Positions 34,466-43,112 are shown, numbered from the stretch's first letter. The stretch: DNA of 64,000 bases from Amarobacillus sp046328225 (GCA_046328225.1 JAXLWZ010000013.1:43130-107129), one strand, 5' to 3'. Numbers and translations are program-made. Notes: a model not told the origin generated them from the letters alone.

Positions 34466-34984
34466 TCAGGCGGCGAGTTCGAGCTCGACGAGCAGGGTCG
34501 TCCCATCGCTGCGGACGGAGATGGGGCGGCCCATGCTCTCGAACATCGTGAGCATCTTGCGGTTCTCGGGCAGCACCATCGCGGTGAAGCGGGTGATGCC
34601 GTTCAGCGCGGCGTTCGCGGCCAGGAGCTCGAACAGCTCGCGGCCGAGGCCATGGCCCTGGAATTCGTCCTCGATCAGGAAGGCGATCTCGGCCTCGCCC
34701 GACCCGGTAGCTTCGTAGCGGCCGACGGCGCGGATGGCGTCATCGCCATCGAGCTGGCCCACGAAGGCGCAGCGCCGGCGATGGTCGACTTCCGCGAGGC
34801 GGTCGGCGAAGTTGGGGTCGAGGCGGCTGGTGGATTTGAAGAAGCGCAGCCGGCGGGATTCGGCCGAGCTGCGGGCCACGTGATCGCAAAGCCTTGGGCC
34901 GTCATCCGAGGCGATGGGGCGAAAGGCGATGCGGCGGCCATCGCGGAGCTGCTTCTCATGGCGTTCGGCGGCTTCGGTGGTCAT
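34466..34984 (-). CDS. GNAT-family acetyltransferase (first of a paralogous pair)
   Basis: A 172-residue GNAT protein: DGRRIAFRPIASDDGPRLCDHV, then SRRLRFFKSTSRLDP, and acetyl-CoA loop EDEFQGHGLGRELFELLAAN. It closely parallels the next upstream gene (35053-35607) in order and motifs, which points to tandem duplication. ATG 34984 is used here. A TTG at 35056 that overlaps the upstream stop is in frame and would add 24 residues. A 12-base inverted repeat spans the gap and its downstream arm touches the ATG. Targets are unknown; similar GNAT modules occur fused to acyl-CoA synthetases. Confidence 0.8.
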   Translation of the reverse strand: MTTEAAERHEKQLRDGRRIAFRPIASDDGPRLCDHVARSSAESRRLRFFKSTSRLDPNFADRLAEVDHRRRCAFVGQLDGDDAIRAVGRYEATGSGEAEIAFLIEDEFQGHGLGRELFELLAANAALNGITRFTAMVLPENRKMLTMFESMGRPISVRSDGTTLLVELELAA

Positions 34985-35052
34985 GCATCCATTTTCGACG
35001 CTCGCGGAGAAAAATGGGAGTAGTTTGCAATTGTTGTGGCAAATGGATGCAT
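34983..35052. repeat. 12-bp perfect inverted repeat between the two acetyltransferase genes
   Basis: ATGCATCCATTT at 34983-34994 and its exact complement at 35041-35052, 46 bases apart. The span is much more AT-rich than its surroundings. In the minus-strand message the stem would end at the start codon of the downstream acetyltransferase. Confidence 0.75.
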
Positions 35053-35607
35053 TCAATCATTCGCCGGGCTCGCGATGTCGAGCGTCAGCCGGTCGACATC
35101 GCCTTCGCCCACCATGCGATAGGGGTACCCGCTCCGCCGGAGGACCTCAATCATGCCGACGTTCTCGGCGAGCACGACGCCGATGAGCCGCTCGATGCCG
35201 GCACCGCGGGCGTAGGCGGCGAGGTGGTGCAGCAGCTCGGTGCAGACGCCCTGGCCCTGGTACGCATCTTCGACCACGAACGCGATCTCCGCCTCCCTGG
35301 GGTCGGGCTGGCGCTGGTAGCGGCCGACGGCGCGGATGGCGGATTCGCCCGGCACCTGCGCGACCCACGCCCCTCGCTCGCGAAAATCGACCTCAGCCAG
35401 GTGCGGGAAGAAGTGGCCACGTTCGAGGGCAGCCAGGCGCGCGGCTGTGATGGGGCTGAAGAAGCGCAGCCGCAGCGCCTGCGCCGAGAGCCGGCCCGCG
35501 AGCGCCTGCAGCTCGGCCGCATCCTCCGGGCGGATGGGGCGAATGATGAGCTCGCGGCCGTCGCGCAGCCGGTAGGGCTCGGGGGCGAATGCTTCGTGGC
35601 GCCGCAT
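35053..35607 (-). CDS. GNAT-family acetyltransferase (second of a paralogous pair)
   Basis: A 184-residue GNAT protein: DGRELIIRPIRPEDAAELQAL, LRLRFFSPITAARLAAL, and acetyl-CoA loop EDAYQGQGVCTELLHHLAAY. The LRFFSP segment is typical of acetyltransferase modules attached to ADP-forming acyl-CoA synthetases and of lysine acetyltransferases, so a protein-lysine role is possible. ATG 35607 is preceded at 6 bases by CATACT. Its downstream neighbour is a paralogue. Confidence 0.85.
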   Translation of the reverse strand: MRRHEAFAPEPYRLRDGRELIIRPIRPEDAAELQALAGRLSAQALRLRFFSPITAARLAALERGHFFPHLAEVDFRERGAWVAQVPGESAIRAVGRYQRQPDPREAEIAFVVEDAYQGQGVCTELLHHLAAYARGAGIERLIGVVLAENVGMIEVLRRSGYPYRMVGEGDVDRLTLDIASPAND

Positions 35608-35613
35608 GGATCC

Positions 35614-35619
35614 AGTATG
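35614..35619 (-). promoter_or_regulatory. -10-like hexamer of the acetyltransferase pair
   Basis: CATACT on the minus strand, 6 bases before the ATG at 35607, with no ribosome site. Confidence 0.4.
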
Positions 35620-35674
35620 GCTGGTTTACGAAGCCGTTCGCGTGCGGCTTTTCGGCGCAAAGCACGGCCCCGGG

Positions 35675-35680
35675 TAGACT
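35675..35680 (+). promoter_or_regulatory. -10-like hexamer of the aldo/keto reductase at 35690
   Basis: TAGACT, 9 bases before the ATG. No Shine-Dalgarno sequence lies between. Confidence 0.42.
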
Positions 35681-35689
35681 GCGCTGCGA

Positions 35690-36649
35690 ATGGATACGGT
35701 GGCGCTGGGCAAGTCGGGTATCGAGGTCTCGCGGCTCTGCCTCGGGACGATGCAGTTCGGATGGACCGCGGACGAAGCGGCCTCCTTCGCGACCATGGAC
35801 GCGTTCGCCGAGGCGGGCGGCACCTTCCTCGACAGCGCGGACATCTACTCCCGGTGGGTGCGCGGGCACGGCGGCGGCGAGGCCGAGCGCATGGTGGGAC
35901 GCTGGCTCGCCGCGCGCGGCAACCGCGACCGCATGGTCATCGCGACGAAGGTGCGCGGGCGCATGTGGCCGGGGCCGGCGGGCGAAGGGCTCGGCCGCGA
36001 ACACATCATCAAGGCGTGCGAGGCGAGCCTGAAGCGCCTCGGCGTGGAGACCATCGACCTCTACCAGTGCCATTGGGCCGATGACTCCGTGCCCGTCGAG
36101 GAGACGTTGCGCGCCTTCGAGGAGCTGGTTCGCGCGGGGAAAGTCCGGGCCATCGGCGCATCCAACCACGATGTCGATGAGCTGCGCGAGGCGCTCAACG
36201 AAGGCGAGACGCTCGGTTTGCCGGTGTTCGTTTCGCTGCAGCCGCACTACAACCTGGTCCACCGCGGCGAATTCGAAGGCGAGGTGCAGGGCCTCTGCCT
36301 CGAGCGCGGCCTCGCGGTCGTGCCCTACAGCCCGCTGGCGAAGGGGTTCCTCACGGGGAAGTACCGCGAGGGCGCGAAGCCCGAGGGGCCGCGCGCGAAC
36401 GGCGTGCGCGAGTACATGACCCCGTCGGGGTGGGCCACGGTCGCCTGCCTGCGGGAGATCGCGGCGGCGCGCGGCACGACGCCGGCGGCGGTCGCGGTCG
36501 CGTGGCTGCTGGCCCAACCGGGCGTGAGCGCGCCGATCGTGGGTGCGAATTCGCCCGCGCAGCTGGCGGAGGTGCTCCCCGCCGCGGGGTTCGCGCTCAC
36601 GGTCGACGAAGTGGCCGCACTCGCGGCAGCGAGCACACCCGCGGAGTAA
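35690..36649 (+). CDS. Aldo/keto reductase
   Basis: A 319-residue aldo/keto reductase. It begins MDTVALGKSGIEVSRLCLGT. The catalytic Asp and Tyr lie in FLDSADIYSRW, Lys in VIATKVRG, and the His in DLYQCHWADD. The cofactor-binding end reads APIVGANSPAQLAEVL. It is of the YajO/general stress type and not closely similar to the one at 23367. Substrate unknown. Divergent from the acetyltransferase pair, with which it shares an 82-base intergenic region containing both promoters. Confidence 0.9.
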   Translation: MDTVALGKSGIEVSRLCLGTMQFGWTADEAASFATMDAFAEAGGTFLDSADIYSRWVRGHGGGEAERMVGRWLAARGNRDRMVIATKVRGRMWPGPAGEGLGREHIIKACEASLKRLGVETIDLYQCHWADDSVPVEETLRAFEELVRAGKVRAIGASNHDVDELREALNEGETLGLPVFVSLQPHYNLVHRGEFEGEVQGLCLERGLAVVPYSPLAKGFLTGKYREGAKPEGPRANGVREYMTPSGWATVACLREIAAARGTTPAAVAVAWLLAQPGVSAPIVGANSPAQLAEVLPAAGFALTVDEVAALAAASTPAE

Positions 36650-36676
36650 GCCGCCCCGGGCCCGGCCACATCGCGG

Positions 36677-36682
36677 TAGAGT
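36677..36682 (+). promoter_or_regulatory. -10-like hexamer ahead of the mini-ORF/MFS unit
   Basis: TAGAGT, 7 bases before the ATG of a 12-codon ORF at 36690. The spacing is the same as for the other leaderless starts here, which suggests that the mini-ORF is the first thing translated. Confidence 0.42.
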
Positions 36683-36689
36683 GCGCGCC

Positions 36690-36728
36690 ATGACGACACC
36701 CGCGCGCATACCGGGAGCACCCCCATGA
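36690..36728 (+). CDS. Possible 12-residue leader peptide (upstream ORF) of the MFS gene
   Basis: ATG at 36690 opens MTTPARIPGAPP and ends TGA at 36726-36728, overlapping the MFS start as ATGA. It is preceded at 7 bases by TAGAGT. The peptide ends Pro-Pro-stop, a context known to slow termination. The ORF could therefore couple or gate translation of the transporter. It is very short, so chance cannot be excluded. Confidence 0.45.
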   Translation: MTTPARIPGAPP

Positions 36729-37984
36729 CTGCCCATGCGGTGCGCGTACTGGCGCGCTGGTGGGAAGTTGTCCTGCTCGGCATCCTCACCGTCGGCGCCT
36801 ACGGCCTGGTGATGTACTCGTTCGGCGTCCTCATCGGGCCCATCCACGAGGCGACGGGGTGGCCGGTCGGCGGCCTCTCGTTGGCCTACACGATGAGCGC
36901 GCTCCTGGGGGGACTCGCGGCGCCACTCAGCGGCTGGCTGCTCGACCGCTTTGGCCCTCGGCCGGTGATTTGCGGGTCCCTCGTGCTGGGCAGCGGCGGC
37001 TTGCTGGCGGCCGCGAGCGCACCGTCCCTGCCGATGTTCGTGCTGGCCTGGGGCATCGGCGGCGGGATCATCTCCGCGGGCCTGTACTACAGCGTGAGCA
37101 TGGCGGTGACCGCCCGGCTCTTCGTCGAGCAGCGGCTGCGCGCCTTCGCCATCCTCACCTTCATCGGCGGGCTGGCGAGCGTCGTGTTCTTCCCCATCGC
37201 CGGCCTCCTGGTGGAGCAGCTCTCGTGGCGAACGGCCCTGCGCGTGCTGGTCGCGTTGATGGCGCTGCATTGCCTTCCGGCGGCGCTGCTGGTGAGGCGG
37301 GGACGGTCCGAAGGCGGCGGCCGCGTGGCGTTCTGGAGCGGGCTCGGTGAAGCCCTGCGGCTGCGTGAAGCGCGCTGGATGATCGCGATGTTCGCGCTCG
37401 CCGGGCTCTCGGTGTCGGCCGTGCAGGTCCACCAGGTGCCGGCGATGACGGCGGGCGGTATCTCGCTCGCGGCGGCAACGACGATCGCGTCGGTGAAGGG
37501 TCTGCTGTCGCTGCCCGGCCGCGCGGGGACCGAGGCGGTGGTGCGGCGCGCGGGCGTACCGGCGGCACTCGGCGCGGCCTACGCGGCGATGGCGGCCGGC
37601 ACGGTCACGCTCGCGTTCGGCGGCCTGGGCGCGGCGCTGGCGTTCATGACCGTGACGGGGCTGGCCTTCGGGACGATTTCGCCGCTGCAGGGCCTGTTCG
37701 CCGCGAACGTCTACGGCGAACGGCGGCTCGGCACCCTCATGGGCGTCCAGACCTTCCTCGTCAGCCTCGCGGGCGCCGGCGGGCCCGTCGTGCTGGGGGT
37801 CGCGGTCGATGCGACGGGCGGCTACCGCGCGGGCATCATCGCCAGCTCGCTGCTCGCGGGGATGGCGCTGCTGATGCTCGTCACGCGGCCGGGAAGGGGA
37901 GATCAGCCCGCGGCCGAGGACTCCGACGACCCGTCGTCCGGGTTGTCCGGCGCGGCGACTTCGTCTTCCTTCGCTTCGAAGTAG
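36725..37984 (+). CDS. MFS transporter
   Basis: A 419-residue 12-span major facilitator of the oxalate/formate antiporter or monocarboxylate-like group. Marks: YGLVMYSFGVLIGPIHEATGW, the loop APLSGWLLDRFGPRPV, and IISAGLYYSVSMAV. Starts at ATG 36725 overlapping the stop of a 12-codon ORF. The last 27 codons form an acidic/Ser-rich tail and overlap the 3' end of the convergent AI-2E-type gene by 82 bases. The substrate is probably a small organic anion, by family only. Confidence 0.87.
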   Translation: MTAHAVRVLARWWEVVLLGILTVGAYGLVMYSFGVLIGPIHEATGWPVGGLSLAYTMSALLGGLAAPLSGWLLDRFGPRPVICGSLVLGSGGLLAAASAPSLPMFVLAWGIGGGIISAGLYYSVSMAVTARLFVEQRLRAFAILTFIGGLASVVFFPIAGLLVEQLSWRTALRVLVALMALHCLPAALLVRRGRSEGGGRVAFWSGLGEALRLREARWMIAMFALAGLSVSAVQVHQVPAMTAGGISLAAATTIASVKGLLSLPGRAGTEAVVRRAGVPAALGAAYAAMAAGTVTLAFGGLGAALAFMTVTGLAFGTISPLQGLFAANVYGERRLGTLMGVQTFLVSLAGAGGPVVLGVAVDATGGYRAGIIASSLLAGMALLMLVTRPGRGDQPAAEDSDDPSSGLSGAATSSSFASK

Positions 37985-38982
37985 CTCCCTGGCTTGCGGC
38001 GCGCGAGGAAGTAGTCGAGTCCGACCTTCATCGCCGCGGCCGCGGGCAGCGAGAGGAGGATGCCCGTCACGCCGAGCAGTTCGCCCCCGATGAGCACCGT
38101 CAGGAGCACCACCAGCGGCTGCAGCCCGAGCGTCTGCCCGTAGACGCGCGGCACGAGCAGGCGGTCTTCGAACTGCTGGTAGACGAGCAGCGCGATGAGC
38201 ACGATGAGCGCCCGCGTGACGGACTGGTCGAAGGCCGCGAACACCGGCGGCACGATGGCGATGAAGGCGCCGATGAGCGGGATGATATCGGCGAAGCCCG
38301 CCAGCACCGCGAACGCGAGCGGGTTATCGACCCCGAGGATGAGCAGCACCGCCAGGGTGTACAGCGCGATGATCGCGGAGGTGATCACCTGCCCGCGGAT
38401 GTAGCCGCCGACGACGCGGCCCATCGCTTCGAGCAGCTCGTCGGCCTCGCGTTCGCGATGGTCCGGGATGAAGCGGTAGAGGTAGGCCTTCATCTTCGGC
38501 GCATCGACGAGCAGGTAGGCCGTGAGCACGATGATCGTGATCGCCGAAAGCAGCCCGAAGAGCACCTTCTGGCCATAGTCGACGGCGACGCGGCCGGAGA
38601 CGACTTCGCTCCAGTTGATCTCCTCGGCGCGGTCGCTGAGTTCGACATCGATGCCGAAGTCATCGAGGAAGTCCTCGAGGCGCTGGGCATCGTTGGGGAG
38701 ATTGTCGCGGAGGTCGGTGAATTCGCTGACCATCGCGGGGACGAACATCGCCGCGAGGCCGCCGAGGATGGCGAGCACCGTGAGAATGACGGCGAAGACC
38801 GCCACCACACGCGGGAAGCGATGGCGCACGAGCCACTCGACGTAGGGGAGCAGCGCGGCCATGAAGATGAGGGCGACGGCGATGAGGAGCACGACCGCCC
38901 AGACCTGGGGGATCAGCCAGACCGCCGTGATGGCCGCTGAGAGCACGAACAGACCGCGCCAGGAGACCTCGAGCTTGAACAC
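37903..38982 (-). CDS. AI-2E family transporter
   Basis: A 359-residue PF01594 membrane protein with about eight spans, a soluble loop after the third span (LRDNLPNDAQRLEDFLDDFG), and the family's GGYIRGQVITSAIIALYTL and PLIGAFIAIVPPVFAA. Members export AI-2 or act as sodium/proton antiporters, and most are uncharacterised. The GTG at 38982 is chosen because GGGAGGT lies just upstream; an ATG at 39036 is in frame. The acidic C-terminal tail is encoded antisense to the end of the MFS gene. Confidence 0.85.
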   Translation of the reverse strand: MFKLEVSWRGLFVLSAAITAVWLIPQVWAVVLLIAVALIFMAALLPYVEWLVRHRFPRVVAVFAVILTVLAILGGLAAMFVPAMVSEFTDLRDNLPNDAQRLEDFLDDFGIDVELSDRAEEINWSEVVSGRVAVDYGQKVLFGLLSAITIIVLTAYLLVDAPKMKAYLYRFIPDHREREADELLEAMGRVVGGYIRGQVITSAIIALYTLAVLLILGVDNPLAFAVLAGFADIIPLIGAFIAIVPPVFAAFDQSVTRALIVLIALLVYQQFEDRLLVPRVYGQTLGLQPLVVLLTVLIGGELLGVTGILLSLPAAAAMKVGLDYFLARRKPGSYFEAKEDEVAAPDNPDDGSSESSAAG

Positions 38983-39074
38983 AAGACCTCCCGGGGCGTG
39001 CTCGGGCCATTGTGCCTGCCGCGGCGGAATCCTCACAGGGGCAAGGCGGTTGGGATAGTGCCGCCGGGGCCGCC

Positions 39075-39632
39075 GTGATTACGTCGATTGACGCCTTCCT
39101 TCGCTACTTCGATGCCGTGAACCGCCGGGCCGTGCGCGATATCGCCGCCCTGCCGCCGGAAGCCGACGGCTGGCGCCCGGCCACCGGGACGGGTGAGAAC
39201 GCCTGGAGCATCAACCAGGTCATCGGGCACATGGCGGGATCGCGGCTCTACTTCGCGAGCGCCTACGCGGGCACGGGGTGGGTCAGCCCGCGGCCGCCGG
39301 ATGTGCGTTCGCGCGAGCAGTGGGTGCCCGCCATCGAGGCGAGCGCCCGCGCGCTGCGGGAGGCGCTGGAAGGCACGCCGGACGCCTGGCTGGCGCGCAA
39401 GGTGGCGATGATCGACTCGGGCGGCGAGCTCTCGGGCTGGCGCGTGCTGATGATGATGGTCGAGCACGACATCCATCACCGCAGCCAGATCGACACCTAC
39501 GCGGGCGCGAACGGCTGGGATGTGCCCCAGATCTTCGACCGCACGGCCGAGACCATCGAAGGGCTACAGCCGGGGCAGCGGGCGAAGCACGGCCGCGACG
39601 GGGAGGCCGCGCGCGGTTCGCAAGGCGGCTGA
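39075..39632 (+). CDS. DinB-family protein (DUF664-type)
   Basis: A 185-residue four-helix-bundle protein of the DinB/YfiT superfamily. Metal-binding His residues appear in INQVIGHMAGSRLYF and EHDIHHRSQIDTYAGANGW. Members include thiol-dependent (bacillithiol or mycothiol) transferases and many of unknown role. The GTG at 39075 is preferred because the family domain starts there; the upstream extension to 39012 lacks homology and would overlap the divergent AI-2E gene. A GATAGT lies 15 bases before the GTG. Confidence 0.78.
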   Translation: MITSIDAFLRYFDAVNRRAVRDIAALPPEADGWRPATGTGENAWSINQVIGHMAGSRLYFASAYAGTGWVSPRPPDVRSREQWVPAIEASARALREALEGTPDAWLARKVAMIDSGGELSGWRVLMMMVEHDIHHRSQIDTYAGANGWDVPQIFDRTAETIEGLQPGQRAKHGRDGEAARGSQGG

Positions 39633-39735
39633 AAGACCAATTCCGCACGGCGCTTCACGCGGATGGTCGTTTGCGTGTTCTACGATTACGGGAGGAGTGC
39701 CGGACCGGGAGCCGCGGCACCCAGGAGGCTCGCCG

Positions 39736-40758
39736 ATGACCTCGGCCCGGGCGAACCGCAGCCGTTCGAAACAGCCGATCGAGGACTACCTGCTGAGCGA
39801 GGAGCAGCTCGAGGAGATGTATTACCGCATGCTCCTCAGCCGCCGGCTGAACGAACGGATGATCGCGATGAACCGGCAGGGGCGGGCCGCCTTCGTCATC
39901 GCCGGGGCCGGGCAGGAAGCGGCGCAGGTCGGCGCGGCGATGGCGCTCCAGCCGGGCGTGGACTACCTCGCGCCCTACTACCGCGACCTGGGCATGAACC
40001 TCGTGTTCGGCATGAGCGCCCGCGAGGCGATGCTCAACGTCCTCGGCAAGATCGACGACCCCAACGGCGGCGGCCGCCAGATGCCCTCGCACTGGGGCAA
40101 CCGCGAACGCCACATCGTCAGCCAATCGAGCGTGGTGGCGACGCAGTTCCTGCACGCCGCGGGCATCGCGCTCGGGGCGAAGCTGAGGCAGGACCCGGTG
40201 GTCGTGATGGCCACCTGCGGCGAGGGCAGCACCAGTCGCGGCGACTTCCACGAGGCGCTCAACTTCGCCACCATCCACCGGCTGCCCGTCATCTTCTTCA
40301 TCGAAAACAACGGCTACGCCATCTCCGAGAAGACGGAGAAGGAGATGGCGACCGCGGGCGTGGCGCAACGCGCGCGCGGGTACGGCCTGCGCGGCATCGT
40401 CGTCGATGGCATGGATGGGGTCGCGGTGTACCAGGCCGTGCGCCCGGCGGTCGACCAGGCGCGCCGCGGCGGCGGGCCGTTCCTCATCGAAGCGCGCTGC
40501 TACCGGCTCTGGCCGCATTCGAGCGACGACGACGACACGCGCTACCGCCCGCGCAAGGAGCTCGAGGAGTGGGCCGCGAAGGACCCCATCAAGCTCTTTC
40601 GCGAACGCGTGGAGCGTGACGGCATCTTCCCGCGCGAGGACCTCGACGCCATCGAGGCGCGCGTCGACGACGAGGTGCGCGAAGCCGCCGCCTGGGCGCA
40701 GCAGCAACCCGACCCGAAGCCCGAGGACGCGCTCGGCTTCGTCTACAAGGAGGGCTGA
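39736..40758 (+). CDS. 2-oxoacid dehydrogenase E1 component, alpha subunit
   Basis: A 340-residue E1alpha of a pyruvate or branched-chain 2-oxoacid dehydrogenase. The thiamine-diphosphate motif is TCGEGSTSRGDFHEALNFATI through ENNGYAIS; the phosphorylation-loop region reads RLWPHSSDDDD. YYRDLGMNLVFGMSA is closest to the 2-oxoisovalerate (BCKDH) type. ATG 39736 has a good AGGAGG upstream; TACGAT near 39680 is a likely -10. It is first in an E1alpha-E1beta-E2 operon and its stop is one base before the next start. Confidence 0.92.
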   Translation: MTSARANRSRSKQPIEDYLLSEEQLEEMYYRMLLSRRLNERMIAMNRQGRAAFVIAGAGQEAAQVGAAMALQPGVDYLAPYYRDLGMNLVFGMSAREAMLNVLGKIDDPNGGGRQMPSHWGNRERHIVSQSSVVATQFLHAAGIALGAKLRQDPVVVMATCGEGSTSRGDFHEALNFATIHRLPVIFFIENNGYAISEKTEKEMATAGVAQRARGYGLRGIVVDGMDGVAVYQAVRPAVDQARRGGGPFLIEARCYRLWPHSSDDDDTRYRPRKELEEWAAKDPIKLFRERVERDGIFPREDLDAIEARVDDEVREAAAWAQQQPDPKPEDALGFVYKEG

Positions 40759-40759
40759 G

Positions 40760-41737
40760 ATGGCGGCGATGACGGTCATTGAGGCCGTACGGGCCACGCT
40801 CGACGAGGCCCTCGGCGGCGACGAGCGCGTGTTCCTGCTGGGCGAGGATGTCGAGGCCGGGGGTGTGTTCCGCGCGACCGAGGGGCTCGTGGCGAAGTAC
40901 CCCGGGCGCGTGCTCGATTCGCCGCTGGCGGAGTCGTCGATCATCGGGCTCAGCATCGGCGCCGCGCACTACGGCATGCGCCCGGTGGCCGAGATCCAGT
41001 TCGCGGACTTCATCCACGCGGGGTTCGACCAGCTCTGCAGCGAAGCCTCGCGCTGGAGCTATCGCACGCGCGGCGATTCGTGGCTGCCGATGGTGGTGCG
41101 CACGCCCTGGGGGGGCGGCGTCCACGGCGGGCAGCACCATTCCCAGAGCATCGAGGCGTACTACGCGCACATGCCGGGCATCAAGGTGGTGGCGCCCGCG
41201 TTCCCGGCGGATTACCGCTCGCTCCTGAAGGCCGCCATCGCCGACCCGAACCCCGTGCTCTTCCTGGAGCACAAGCGCACGTACCGGCTCGTGAAGCAGG
41301 AGATCGAGGGGGCGCCGGCCGAGGAGACCATCGGGCGGGCGCGCATCACGCGGCGAGGGGAAGACATCACAATCTTCGCCTACGGGCTGATGCTGCACGA
41401 ATCGCTCGCCGCGGCGGACCAGATCGCGGCCGACGGCATCGATGCCATGGTCGTGGACCTGCTCACCCTCAATCCGCTGGACCGCGAGACGATCCTGGAG
41501 GCGGCGAAGGCGACGGGGAAGGTGCTGATCGTGCACGAGGACACGCTCACGGGCGGGCTCGGCGGCGAAATCGCGGCGATCATCGCCGAGCACGCCTTCG
41601 AGCACCTCGACGCGCCCATTCGCCGGGTGGCGGGGCCCGACATCCCACCGATGCCGTTCCATCACGCGATGGAGTCCTTCTTCATGCCGGACCGGGCGAA
41701 GATCGCCGCGGCCGCGCGCGACCTGGCAGCGTACTAG
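40760..41737 (+). CDS. 2-oxoacid dehydrogenase E1 component, beta subunit
   Basis: A 325-residue transketolase-like E1beta. Typical blocks: VFLLGEDVEAGGVFRATEGL, DSPLAESSIIGLSIGAA, EIQFADFIHAGFDQ and RTPWGGGVHGGQHHSQSIEAYYAHMPG. With E1alpha it forms the heterotetramer that decarboxylates the 2-oxoacid and acylates the E2 lipoyl group. ATG 40760 follows the E1alpha stop by one base and has GGAGG 7-12 bases upstream inside that gene. Confidence 0.94.
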   Translation: MAAMTVIEAVRATLDEALGGDERVFLLGEDVEAGGVFRATEGLVAKYPGRVLDSPLAESSIIGLSIGAAHYGMRPVAEIQFADFIHAGFDQLCSEASRWSYRTRGDSWLPMVVRTPWGGGVHGGQHHSQSIEAYYAHMPGIKVVAPAFPADYRSLLKAAIADPNPVLFLEHKRTYRLVKQEIEGAPAEETIGRARITRRGEDITIFAYGLMLHESLAAADQIAADGIDAMVVDLLTLNPLDRETILEAAKATGKVLIVHEDTLTGGLGGEIAAIIAEHAFEHLDAPIRRVAGPDIPPMPFHHAMESFFMPDRAKIAAAARDLAAY

Positions 41738-41753
41738 GCGACGGGAGGCAGCG

Positions 41754-43076
41754 ATGGCAACCGTGACGATGCCCCAGCTCGGCGAGAGCGTGACCGAGGG
41801 CACGATCATCCAGTGGCTCAAGCAACCCGGCGACCGCGTGCGCATCGACGAGCCGCTGTGCGAAATCGAGACCGAGAAGGTGACCGCGGAGCTGCCCTCC
41901 GAGTTCGAAGGGACGATGGGCGAGATCCTCGTGCCCCAGGGCGAGACCGTCGCCGTGGGTGCGCCCCTTTGCGAAATTGTCGAGGCGGGAGCACCGGCCA
42001 AGGACGCACGCGAGCCCGTCGCCGCCGGTTCGTGGCAGGGCGGGCCCATGGCCATCCCGGAGGACCGGCCCCTGCCCGCGGGCGAGCGGGCTCCTTCGCC
42101 CGCGGGACCATCGTTGAAGGCGAACCGCCCGGCCCCCGCGCGCCCCGCCAGCCAGGCGAACGGGCACAACCCCGAGGATCGCTCGCGGTTCGTTTCGCCC
42201 GCCGTGGGCCGGCTCGCGGCCGAGCACGGCATCGACCTCGCGACGGTCGAGGGCACGGGCATCGGCGGGCGCGTGACGCGGAAGGACATCGAGGCGCGCA
42301 TCGCGGCGGGCCCGGCGCAGCCCTCCGTCGCGGCCGGGCCGGCGGCAGCACCGGCGCCGATCCGCACGGCACGGCCGGCCACCGGCGGGGGCGAAGGGTA
42401 CGAAGTGGTCACGCTCTCGGCGACGCGGCGGACGATCGCGGAGCACCTGCGGCGTTCGAACCTGGAGGCGCCCCAGGCCTGGACGATGGTGGAGGCCGAT
42501 ATCACCGGCCTGGTGCGGCTGCGCGAACGCGAGAAAGAGCGCTTCGAGCAGGAGGAGGGCGTCGCGCTCACGCTGCTGCCGTACTTCGCCACGGCGGTCT
42601 GCGAAACGCTGCGCGAATTCCCCATGCTGAACGCGCGCTGGGAGGGCGACGAGCTGCGCCGCTATCACGCCTTCGACCTGGGCATCGCGGTGGCGGCCGA
42701 GAGCGGACTCGTCGTGCCCGTCGTCCATGGCGCCGGCGACCTGAGCGTGGCCGGGCTGGCGCGGCGCATCGCCGAGCTGGCGGCGAAGGCGCATGCCCGC
42801 ACCCTCCGCGTCGACGACATCGAGGGCGGCACGTTCACCGTGAACAACACGGGCGCCTTCGGTTCCATCGCCTCGAAGCCGATCGTGAACGCGCCCCAGG
42901 TGGCAATTGTGACGATGGAGCGGGCGGTGAAGCGCGCCGTCGTTCGCGACGACGACAGCATCGCCGTGCGCTGGATGATGAACGTCTGCCTGAGCTTCGA
43001 CCATCGCGCGCTCGACGGGCTGGAGGCGGGCGGCTTCCTCGCCGCGCTCAAGGGGCGGCTGGAGTCGCACGGGTAG
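41754..43076 (+). CDS. 2-oxoacid dehydrogenase E2, dihydrolipoamide acyltransferase
   Basis: A 440-residue E2. Residues 1-75 are a lipoyl domain with the modified Lys in EIETEKVTAELPS. A Pro/Ala-rich linker follows, then a peripheral-subunit-binding domain at about 145-185 (FVSPAVGRLAAEHGIDL, GTGIGGRVTRKDIEARI), a second linker, and the catalytic domain with LSFDHRALDGLEAGGFL holding the His-Asp pair. The E3 lipoamide dehydrogenase is not in this window, so it must be shared or encoded elsewhere. GGGAGG precedes the ATG. Confidence 0.94.
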   Translation: MATVTMPQLGESVTEGTIIQWLKQPGDRVRIDEPLCEIETEKVTAELPSEFEGTMGEILVPQGETVAVGAPLCEIVEAGAPAKDAREPVAAGSWQGGPMAIPEDRPLPAGERAPSPAGPSLKANRPAPARPASQANGHNPEDRSRFVSPAVGRLAAEHGIDLATVEGTGIGGRVTRKDIEARIAAGPAQPSVAAGPAAAPAPIRTARPATGGGEGYEVVTLSATRRTIAEHLRRSNLEAPQAWTMVEADITGLVRLREREKERFEQEEGVALTLLPYFATAVCETLREFPMLNARWEGDELRRYHAFDLGIAVAAESGLVVPVVHGAGDLSVAGLARRIAELAAKAHARTLRVDDIEGGTFTVNNTGAFGSIASKPIVNAPQVAIVTMERAVKRAVVRDDDSIAVRWMMNVCLSFDHRALDGLEAGGFLAALKGRLESHG

Positions 43077-43100
43077 GCTGGACGCGGCCCGCCCGCCGTG

Positions 43101-43106
43101 TACCCT
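43101..43106 (+). promoter_or_regulatory. -10-like hexamer of the acetyltransferase at 43113
   Basis: TACCCT, 6 bases before the ATG. Weaker than the other hexamers but in the same place. Confidence 0.3.
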
Positions 43107-43112
43107 GCGCCG

